Part shown: positions 14,366 through 18,757 of the stretch, piece after piece
Numbering within the stretch: position 1 is the first letter of the stretch
Layout of the letters: the number at the start of each line of letters is the position of its first letter
From: JAAAPF01 sp964481035
Lineage (GTDB): Bacteria; Pseudomonadota; Alphaproteobacteria; Geminicoccales; Geminicoccaceae
Assembly (NCBI GenBank): GCA_964481035.1
Contig: CAYZSE010000065.1
Span: 1 to 18,757, forward strand
Length of the DNA stretch: 18,757 bases
Direction of reading: 5' to 3'
Made by a program: the position numbers and the translations under genes
Notes under the pieces: model-generated
What the model was told of the DNA's origin: nothing
Database searches by the model: none
What the model saw: the letters and a program-made list of their open reading frames with translations, nothing else

Positions 14366-15555
14366 ACCCGGACCCGCTCGCCTCGTTCAGCGTCGCGGAG
14401 TTGCGCCGCCAGGCGACCTCCAAGCGCTTTCGGATCTGGGAGATACCGGGGACGGTGCAGTGCTCGATCGTCGGCACCTGCCTCGACCGCCGCGACATCG
14501 CGCTCCTCATCCGCAAGGGCCAGGTGCGGGTGACGCCGGGGGCCTCCGACTATCAGGTCCACGGCTATTTCGTGCAGGAGGCCTGCAAAGCCGGGCCGAT
14601 CGGCCAGCTCCTGCAGAAGACGCTCGACAAGAAGTACGCGGCCGCCGTCGCCCGCGTCGGCCGAACGCGGGAGCCGGCCGAGCTCCGCACCTATTGGGAT
14701 CGCGTCTGCGCCAAGGGCGACGTGGCCGGACCCTACTGGGCGCTCTTGAGCCATCGCCACGTCGCCGACGATCTCAGGAACGCTGCCTTCGGCGACGTCC
14801 ACATGCTCTCGCACTTCATGGGTGGCTTGAACCGCGGCGACGCGCGCCAGGTCTGGGCCGCGGAGCGCCGTATCCGCGAACTGGAGGATCGTCTCGCCCG
14901 GGTGCGCCGGCAGGCGGAGGCCACGCTCGCCGAGCGCGACGCCCGGATCGCAGCACTGGAGGAAGAGGTGCAACAGATGCGCTCCTTCTGCGTCCGCCTG
15001 CAACCGCCGCGCGCGCGCCCGTCTGCCGCCTGCGCCACGGTGGCCAAGCAGGAGCGGCGACGGCAGCAGCAGGAGCGCCGCCTGCAGGCGGCGCGCGCCC
15101 GCCTGCGCGAGCAGGCCCGCGAGATCCAGGCGCTCCAGACGCAGATCGAGCGGCTGGAGCAGCTGCCGGTCTGCCCGGTGCCGCTTGCGGCCGCCGCGAC
15201 CGGCGCCGCGCGCTGCCCGCTCGGCCCCTGCCGACTGCTCTATGTCGGCGGCCGGCCGAGCGCCGTCCCGCACCTCAAGAGCGGCGCCGCGCGCCGCCAG
15301 GCCGAGCTGCTGCACCACGACGGCGGCATCGAGCACAGCCTGCAGCGGCTGGAGGACCTGGTCGAGCAGGCCGATCTCGTCTTCTGCCCCGTCGATTGCG
15401 TGAGCCACGGCGCCTGCCTCCTCGCCCGCGAGCTCTGCAAGCGCGCCAACAAGCCCTTCGTGCCGCTGCGGAGCGCCAGCCTCTCGCACTTCCGCCGCAC
15501 CCTCGACCGCCTTCAGCCCCTGAACGAGGAGACCGCTCGATGTTCATCGCCATGA
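14362..15555 (+). CDS. DUF2325 domain protein, Cys/His-rich, in the haem operon
   Basis: A 397-residue cytosolic protein of unknown function. Residues about 20-160 form a Cys/His-rich N-terminal domain: Cys34 and Cys40 (QCSIVGTCL), His67, Cys75, and the pair LLSHRHVADDL (His131/133) and GDVHMLSHFMG (His147/151). Residues about 165-275 are a charged coiled coil. The C-terminus (about 295-385) is a DUF2325 domain opening with RLLYVGGRPSAVPHL and containing FCPVDCVSHGACL. About 13 cysteines in all suggest metal, Fe-S or haem binding. It lies between hmuV and the haem monooxygenase and overlaps both (4 and 16 bases), so a role in cytosolic haem handling or sensing is inferred, not shown. Confidence 0.85.
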   Translation: MNPDPLASFSVAELRRQATSKRFRIWEIPGTVQCSIVGTCLDRRDIALLIRKGQVRVTPGASDYQVHGYFVQEACKAGPIGQLLQKTLDKKYAAAVARVGRTREPAELRTYWDRVCAKGDVAGPYWALLSHRHVADDLRNAAFGDVHMLSHFMGGLNRGDARQVWAAERRIRELEDRLARVRRQAEATLAERDARIAALEEEVQQMRSFCVRLQPPRARPSAACATVAKQERRRQQQERRLQAARARLREQAREIQALQTQIERLEQLPVCPVPLAAAATGAARCPLGPCRLLYVGGRPSAVPHLKSGAARRQAELLHHDGGIEHSLQRLEDLVEQADLVFCPVDCVSHGACLLARELCKRANKPFVPLRSASLSHFRRTLDRLQPLNEETARCSSP

Positions 15556-15851
15556 ACCGCTTCCAGGTGCACCGCGGCCGCGAGGCCGAGTTCGAGGCTT
15601 TGTGGCTCGACCGCGACACGCACCTGAAGGACATGCCGGGCTTCGTCGAGTTCCACCTGCTGCGCGGCCCCTCGACCGACGAGCACACGCTGTTCGCCTC
15701 GCACACGGTCTGGGCCACACGCGACGCCTTCGAGGACTGGACCCGCTCACAAGCCTTCCGCGACGCGCACAAGAACGCCGGCGAGCGCAAAGGCCTCTAC
15801 GCCGGCCACCCGCACTTCGAGGGCTTCGAAGTCTTGCAAGAGATCAAATAA
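15540..15851 (+). CDS. IsdG-type haem-degrading monooxygenase (ABM domain)
   Basis: A 103-residue antibiotic-biosynthesis-monooxygenase-fold protein. The catalytic triad of IsdG (Asn7, Trp67, His77) has exact counterparts here at Asn6 (FIAMNRFQV), Trp67 (FEDWTRSQAF) and His77 (FRDAHKNAG), which strongly supports haem ring cleavage with iron release. GAGGAG eight bases before the ATG fits translation from 15540, which overlaps the DUF2325 stop by 16 bases. It closes the haem uptake operon. Bases 15584-15838 recur unchanged at 18270-18524. The last three codons and everything downstream differ between the two copies. Confidence 0.88.
   Translation: MFIAMNRFQVHRGREAEFEALWLDRDTHLKDMPGFVEFHLLRGPSTDEHTLFASHTVWATRDAFEDWTRSQAFRDAHKNAGERKGLYAGHPHFEGFEVLQEIK
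15584..15838 (+). repeat. 255-base perfect direct repeat, copy 1
   Basis: This segment covers codons 16-100 of the haem monooxygenase gene. I compared it base by base with 18270-18524 and found no mismatch. Identity stops abruptly on both sides (A versus G at the base before, A versus G at the base after). The offset between the copies is 2,686 bases, and the reading frame is preserved. Confidence 0.95.
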
Positions 15852-15986
15852 AATAAATTTTTATCATTCTATTTCTACAAGAGACTTGTTGACTTACGCT
15901 TTTTTTTTCTTTAAACACAGAACACTGCAGTTTCCTCGGCGGTGAAGACTCAGCGGCCGGGTGATCTCTTGCAGTGATCATTGCAG
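15835..15986. repeat. TGATC/TTGCAG repeat units around the AT-rich spacer
   Basis: TGCAAGAGATCA at 15835-15846, spanning the last codons and stop region of the monooxygenase gene, is the exact inverse of TGATCTCTTGCA at 15962-15973. The latter opens an imperfect tandem pair, TGATCTCTTGCAG (15962-15974) and TGATCATTGCAG (15975-15986). Three related units, one inverted, therefore bracket about 115 bases of AT-rich DNA just before the surface-protein gene. They could be protein-binding sites or the ends of a small element. Confidence 0.55.
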
Positions 15987-16007
15987 CGAACATTGGGGGG
16001 ACAGGGG
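15852..16007. other. AT-rich spacer downstream of the haem operon
   Basis: Bases to about 15930 are strikingly AT-rich beside DNA of very high GC. They include an ACAAG-AGA-CTTGT stem (15877-15889) and a run of nine T (15900-15908). The last 45 bases carry the TGATC/TTGCAG units and a G-rich ribosome site for the next gene. No gene is seen. The composition suggests transferred DNA or a strong promoter and terminator zone. Confidence 0.5.
15877..15908 (+). terminator. Weak candidate terminator after the haem operon
   Basis: A 5-base stem, ACAAG-AGA-CTTGT, is followed ten bases later by nine T. The stem is short and AT-rich and the T-run is not adjacent, so this is an imperfect Rho-independent terminator at best. 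Its place 25 bases after the last operon stop is right. Confidence 0.3.
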
Positions 16008-16757
16008 ATGTTCCAATTCGTCTTGAGGGTTGCCGGCGTCAGCGCCGCGATCGGGGGCGCCGCGCTCGGGAGCGCCGCGTCGGCCCAGGCCGCCGCCTTC
16101 GCGAACCTTCCGGCCGATGCGGCCTACTACACGTTTCGCGGGGGGGTGAGCGGCAACAGCGACGCGCGATTGCTCGCGGGCAAGGCCACCGCCATCGGCT
16201 TTCCGGGCCAGGACGCGATCAGCTTCATCGGCTTCGATCGGGCTGATCTGCCCGCCGCCCTGCCGGCCGGCGGCAAGGCGCTGCTGCGGCTCGAGCACGA
16301 CCCGGCGCTCGCCGAGTTTCTCTTCGAAGCCAGCGACGACAGGCCGATTTCGCTGAGCGCCTACGGCTTCAACAACCCGCCGAGCACGGATTTCGACCCG
16401 AGCTTCGATCCCGTCGCCGGCAACAATTTCGATGTGAACTACGGGCCCGAGGGGAGCCGCGCGGTCGCGACGACGATGGTAGGCGCCCCGGGCCTCTACA
16501 GGTGGGACGTGACCACGCTCTTCGAGACCTGGCTCGCCGAGCCGGACGCCGTCGCGGCGATCGCCGTCAGCGGCATCTACGGCAATGCCGGCGGCGACGG
16601 TCGCAACGCCTACGGCATCTTCCACACCGTCGGCTCTAAGCTCGGCGCAGCACCGGAACTGCACATCACCCCGGTGCCGGGCGCGTTGCCGCTCATGCTG
16701 ACGGCAGGCGCCGCGCTCGCGTGGCTGCGCGCGCGGCGCCGCGTCGCAACTGTCTGA
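16008..16757 (+). CDS. Exported DNRLRE-like surface protein with PEP/VPLPA-CTERM-type tail
   Basis: A 249-residue exported protein. The signal peptide spans about residues 1-30 (hydrophobic core, then ASAQAAAF). The body ends with YRWDVTTLFETWLAEPDAVA and a final APELHIT strand. This is the pattern of DNRLRE/CBM-like beta-sandwich domains, where a V-T-x-L-x-x-x-W segment precedes the closing strands. The C-terminus has TPVPGALPLM, a hydrophobic stretch and RARRR, which is the layout of PEP-CTERM/VPLPA-CTERM sorting signals read by exosortase/archaeosortase-type enzymes; the motif itself is a variant. GGGGGGA precedes the ATG at 16008. It is the first gene between the two 255-base repeats. Confidence 0.78.
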   Translation: MFQFVLRVAGVSAAIGGAALGSAASAQAAAFANLPADAAYYTFRGGVSGNSDARLLAGKATAIGFPGQDAISFIGFDRADLPAALPAGGKALLRLEHDPALAEFLFEASDDRPISLSAYGFNNPPSTDFDPSFDPVAGNNFDVNYGPEGSRAVATTMVGAPGLYRWDVTTLFETWLAEPDAVAAIAVSGIYGNAGGDGRNAYGIFHTVGSKLGAAPELHITPVPGALPLMLTAGAALAWLRARRRVATV

Positions 16758-16813
16758 CGGGCGGGCGAGGGCGGTCGGGGAGCCGGCTGCCCATCGCCGC
16801 GCGTCTGCAGCGG

Positions 16814-16828
16814 TACTGAAGATCAGTA
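16814..16828. promoter_or_regulatory. Dyad TACTGA-AGA-TCAGTA, candidate PadR operator
   Basis: This is a perfect 15-base dyad in the 200-base gap before the PadR-like gene. A good -10-like TAGAAT (16848-16853) lies 19 bases past its end, so the dyad covers the expected -35 position. That arrangement would suit autorepression by the downstream regulator. The promoter elements are judged by eye. Confidence 0.4.
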
Positions 16829-16891
16829 TGACGAGATCTTTGCCGAGTAGAATGAAAACAGTTCCGAAACGCCGCTTGGACCTTTGCGTAT

Positions 16892-16920
16892 TTGCCAAGC
16901 GTTGCTGCAGGCGCTAATAG
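16892..16920 (+). promoter_or_regulatory. Candidate sigma-70-type promoter of the PadR-like gene
   Basis: TTGCCA (16892-16897) and TAATAG (16915-16920) are 17 bases apart and end 36 bases before the ATG. The -35 matches the consensus at 5 of 6 bases, the -10 only at 3 of 6. The TAGAAT at 16848 is an alternative -10. Confidence 0.3.
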
Positions 16921-16956
16921 CACCAATATAGTCCGCTTTTTAGGAAATGGGTTGCC

Positions 16957-17481
16957 ATGAAGGTGCCGACTTCGACCATCGTTATCGACCTCGCGGTGCT
17001 CGGGCTGCTGATCGACGGCCCGACCCCGTCCGGCGCGCTCTGCGCGCACGTGCAGGCGGTCTGCCATCCATGGCTCACGCCGACGCACTGCGTCATAAGC
17101 GATCGCCTGGTCGCTTGGATGGAGCGCGGGGCGGTCACTCTCGAGGCGGACGGTCGGGTGGCACTGACGCCGACCGGGCGCGAGCACTTGCGCGGACTGG
17201 TCGCCCGACCGGCGGCGGACCATTGCCACGGCCTGCTGCCGCTCGTGGAGACCCTCAAGCTCGCGCTCGCCGACCAGCTCGATCCGGGCGAGCGTCAGGC
17301 GTTGCTGCACGAGCTCGTTAAGCTCCGCGCGCGCTGCCTGAGGGCGCAAAGCCGCGGTGCGGCCAACGCGCCGATCCTCCTGCGCCGCTGCACCGCCCGC
17401 CGCCTGCATGCCGCGGCGCTCGCCGAGGAGGCGCTGGCGCGGGCGATTGCGCGCTACGACGACGAGCTCGAGGTTGGATGA
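16957..17481 (+). CDS. PadR-like winged-helix transcriptional regulator
   Basis: A 174-residue protein. The first 85 residues read as a PadR-type winged helix: IDLAVLGLLIDGPTPSGALC (helix 1 and the G-P-x-x-G turn), a recognition region with LVAWMERGAV, and the wing ending in RVALTPTGREHLRGLV. The T-P-x-G-R-x-x-L ending is characteristic. The remainder (about 95-174) is helical and rich in Ala, Leu and Arg, suited to dimerisation. Such proteins usually repress a nearby or their own promoter, and the dyad at 16814-16828 is a candidate site. The ribosome site is weak (AGGAAATGGG region). Its TGA overlaps the next ATG by 4 bases. Confidence 0.72.
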   Translation: MKVPTSTIVIDLAVLGLLIDGPTPSGALCAHVQAVCHPWLTPTHCVISDRLVAWMERGAVTLEADGRVALTPTGREHLRGLVARPAADHCHGLLPLVETLKLALADQLDPGERQALLHELVKLRARCLRAQSRGAANAPILLRRCTARRLHAAALAEEALARAIARYDDELEVG

Positions 17482-17969
17482 TGGTCGACGCCGCTATGTT
17501 GTCGGACCGCCGCGTCTCGGCCTTCAATGACGCCGAGCGGCTTCTGCTCTGGGCCTTGCGCCATCGCGTCGCGACCGGCGATGCGACGAGCCCGCACCTC
17601 GCGCATGCCTTCGGCGTGCTGTGCGGGGCGGTAAACGGGCCGCGCACGCACGCAGCGCTCGATGGGCTCGTCGTCGCCCTCGACACGCATGCACGACGGC
17701 CGCTCGCCTTTCTCAACTGGTGCAACCGCGCCGTCACCACCGACGAGGCGGACGCGCTCGATGCCCTGGCGGTCCTGCAGGCCGGGTTGCCGGACGCGCC
17801 CTTTCTCGAGCGGCTCGTTTTCGCCGAGGGCATCCCCGTCGCCCGCCACGCGGCGATCACGTTGGTCCGGCACCTGCGCGATGCCGGCCTGCGCCTGCCG
17901 CGGCCCGCCGGGCCCGGGCCCGCGGGGCCGCGAGGTAATCGCGACCCCCTCACGCGCACGCTGCATTGA
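17478..17969 (+). CDS. Uncharacterised protein coupled to the PadR-like regulator
   Basis: I do not recognise this 163-residue protein. It is helical and hydrophilic, without signal peptide or membrane span. Recognisable segments are FNDAERLLLWALRHRVATG (about 16-34), LAFLNWCNRAVTTDEADALD (about 76-95) and ARHAAITLVRHLRDAGLRL (about 122-140). The C-terminal tail is Pro/Gly-rich. The ATG lies inside the stop of the PadR-like gene (ATGA), and a second ATG follows at once. Co-translation suggests that the two proteins work together, for example as regulator and partner or effector. Codon use is normal for the window. Confidence 0.65.
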   Translation: MMVDAAMLSDRRVSAFNDAERLLLWALRHRVATGDATSPHLAHAFGVLCGAVNGPRTHAALDGLVVALDTHARRPLAFLNWCNRAVTTDEADALDALAVLQAGLPDAPFLERLVFAEGIPVARHAAITLVRHLRDAGLRLPRPAGPGPAGPRGNRDPLTRTLH

Positions 17970-18056
17970 ATGAACCGGTAGGCGGTCCGAGATGAAGAAC
18001 GCGTTGCAAAATCGCCCAGATCGAGATGAGACGGGCAACGCGCGGGAGGCCCCGCT
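17970..18056. other. Short non-coding junction before the IS remnant
   Basis: No gene is seen. The DNA is less GC-rich than the coding regions, and the upstream reading of the transposase remnant is closed by a TGA at 18026-18028. The remnant therefore begins somewhere between there and 18057. This may be the join between unrelated sequences. Confidence 0.35.
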
Positions 18057-18170
18057 GAACGCCTGCACTCCGCCTTAGGCTATCTCAGGCCCATCCAATT
18101 CGGCTACCGCGACACCCGCACCCCTGTCAAATCCGCCGCTTAATCGTGTCCAAACCCAGAGGCGTACTCC
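18057..18170 (+). mobile_element. Remnant of an IS3-family element: transposase C-terminus and right end
   Basis: The frame 18057-18143 encodes ERLHSALGYLRPIQFGYR and eleven more residues to a TAA. The R-x-H-S-A-L-G-Y-L-x-P block is the conserved C-terminal motif of IS3-family transposases (OrfB). The 27 bases after the stop, from a GTGTCC to a TACTCC, look like the typical right inverted end of that family. No left end, DDE motif or OrfA is present, so the element is dead. It lies directly upstream of the second monooxygenase copy. Confidence 0.65.
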
Positions 18171-18177
18171 ATGTATC

Positions 18178-18564
18178 ATGATGAAGTGTCCCCTCCCGGT
18201 CGTTCATGATGGCAGTTGGTGGTCGGCGGTGACGGCGTGGAGGGAGGCGGTGGCCGATCCGGTGGCCCGGGCCGAGTTCGAGGCTTTGTGGCTCGACCGC
18301 GACACGCACCTGAAGGACATGCCGGGCTTCGTCGAGTTCCACCTGCTGCGCGGCCCCTCGACCGACGAGCACACGCTGTTCGCCTCGCACACGGTCTGGG
18401 CCACACGCGACGCCTTCGAGGACTGGACCCGCTCACAAGCCTTCCGCGACGCGCACAAGAACGCCGGCGAGCGCAAAGGCCTCTACGCCGGCCACCCGCA
18501 CTTCGAGGGCTTCGAAGTCTTGCAGCACCTTTTCCCACCGTTAGACATCTCGCCAGCCAATTAA
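18178..18564 (+). CDS. Chimeric ABM-domain frame made from the duplicated monooxygenase segment (probably non-functional)
   Basis: An open frame of 128 codons. Residues 32-116 are identical to residues 16-100 of the haem monooxygenase, so the Trp and His of the triad are present. The first beta strand with catalytic Asn6 is replaced by 31 unrelated residues read from sequence next to the IS remnant. The last 12 residues also differ. There is no ribosome site before 18178, and a GTG at 18229 is the only other sensible start. A product would lack a triad member and part of the ABM sheet. I regard it as a truncated duplicate, although the frame is intact. Confidence 0.6.
   Translation: MMKCPLPVVHDGSWWSAVTAWREAVADPVARAEFEALWLDRDTHLKDMPGFVEFHLLRGPSTDEHTLFASHTVWATRDAFEDWTRSQAFRDAHKNAGERKGLYAGHPHFEGFEVLQHLFPPLDISPAN
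18270..18524 (+). repeat. 255-base perfect direct repeat, copy 2
   Basis: This is identical to 15584-15838 over its whole length and in the same orientation and frame. Upstream it abuts DNA following the IS3 remnant; downstream it abuts a new 40-base frame end and AT-rich DNA. Confidence 0.95.
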
Positions 18565-18715
18565 GAAATAAAATAATTCCAAATAAAAAAGAAAAGATTT
18601 GAATTTAATATTTGCATTTTGCACAATCATGGTCACAAATCGGGATCGCCCGGCTGGACGATTGGCGGCAACATCGTGACGGCCACGGCGCAACACTTCT
18701 GAGGAGGATGTGGAA
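18565..18715. other. AT-rich spacer after the second repeat
   Basis: About 75 bases of strongly AT-rich sequence with A-runs are followed by ordinary GC-rich sequence up to a ribosome site. The setting mirrors 15852-16007, where copy 1 is also followed by AT-rich DNA and then a gene start. The two spacers are not visibly the same sequence. No gene is seen. Confidence 0.4.
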
Positions 18716-18757
18716 ATGCGACAACTTTACAATAATTCAGTCGCGGCGGTGGCTGGG
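18716..18757 (+). CDS. Start of an unidentified gene (runs off the window)
   Basis: An ATG with GAGGAGGA about ten bases upstream opens a frame of 14 codons, MRQLYNNSVAAVAG, to the end of the window. The turn to an Ala/Val-rich stretch after a short polar start could be the beginning of a signal peptide, but too little is present to say. The ribosome site is the main support. Confidence 0.5.
   Translation, partial: MRQLYNNSVAAVAG

Noticed and set aside
14029..15489. Minus-strand frame across hmuV and the DUF2325 gene
   Set aside because: It is antisense to two well-supported genes and has a low-complexity product.
17454..18068. Minus-strand frame opposite the PadR partner
   Set aside because: No start signal or family; the plus-strand reading is coupled to the PadR-like gene and better supported.
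16008..18716. Idea that the genes at 16008 and 18716 are paralogues copied with the repeat
   Set aside because: The DNA around the two starts is not alike and only 14 codons of the second are visible, so it cannot be supported.
1..18757. CRISPR array, tRNA or rRNA genes
   Set aside because: No regularly spaced short repeats and no cloverleaf or rRNA sequence were noticed on reading both strands by eye.

Overview
The window is high-GC DNA with strongly GC-biased third codon positions. It carries a haem-uptake ABC operon with a DUF2325 gene, a surface protein with a C-terminal sorting tail of the PEP/VPLPA-CTERM kind, and a long PAS/GGDEF/EAL protein. Together these point to an alphaproteobacterium, perhaps of the Rhodospirillales or Geminicoccales. 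That placement is inferred from gene content; there is no rRNA or tRNA in the window to test it.

Region 1 (1-4400). The 5' end of a STAND-type NTPase gene leaves the window on the minus strand. It diverges from a GNAT acetyltransferase gene, which converges on a minus-strand pair: a GT4 glycosyltransferase overlapping by 4 bases a secreted trypsin-like protease. Divergent from the glycosyltransferase is a coupled plus-strand pair, an ABHD10-like alpha/beta hydrolase and a DUF2569-like four-helix membrane protein.

Region 2 (4400-11213). An AT-rich dyad precedes an HdeD-like membrane protein gene, whose 3' end overlaps a convergent fumarylacetoacetate hydrolase family gene by 28 bases. A 440-base gap without a convincing gene follows. 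Next come a multi-PAS GGDEF-EAL protein (degenerate GSDEF, intact EAL) and a secreted 729-residue two-part protein (choice-of-anchor-I-like plus phytase-like domain), both on the minus strand.

Region 3 (11214-15851). A 400-base divergent control region holds a set of TTGGAAT half-sites. It leads into a tightly overlapped plus-strand operon: haem-binding protein HmuT, permease HmuU, ATPase HmuV, a Cys/His-rich DUF2325 protein, and an IsdG-type haem-degrading monooxygenase with the Asn-Trp-His triad. The operon reads as haem import through to haem breakdown, with the DUF2325 protein as its unexplained member.

Region 4 (15584-18757). This is the most unusual part. A 255-base stretch of the monooxygenase gene (15584-15838) recurs without a mismatch, in the same orientation, at 18270-18524. 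Between the copies lie an AT-rich spacer with repeated TGATC/TTGCAG units, the surface-protein gene, a PadR-like regulator overlapping an unrecognised gene, and the C-terminal remnant of an IS3-family transposase. The second copy sits in a chimeric frame that lacks the catalytic Asn strand. The layout suggests a 2,686-base insertion or duplication that recombination between the repeats could precisely remove, leaving one in-frame monooxygenase gene. The window ends 14 codons into a new gene.
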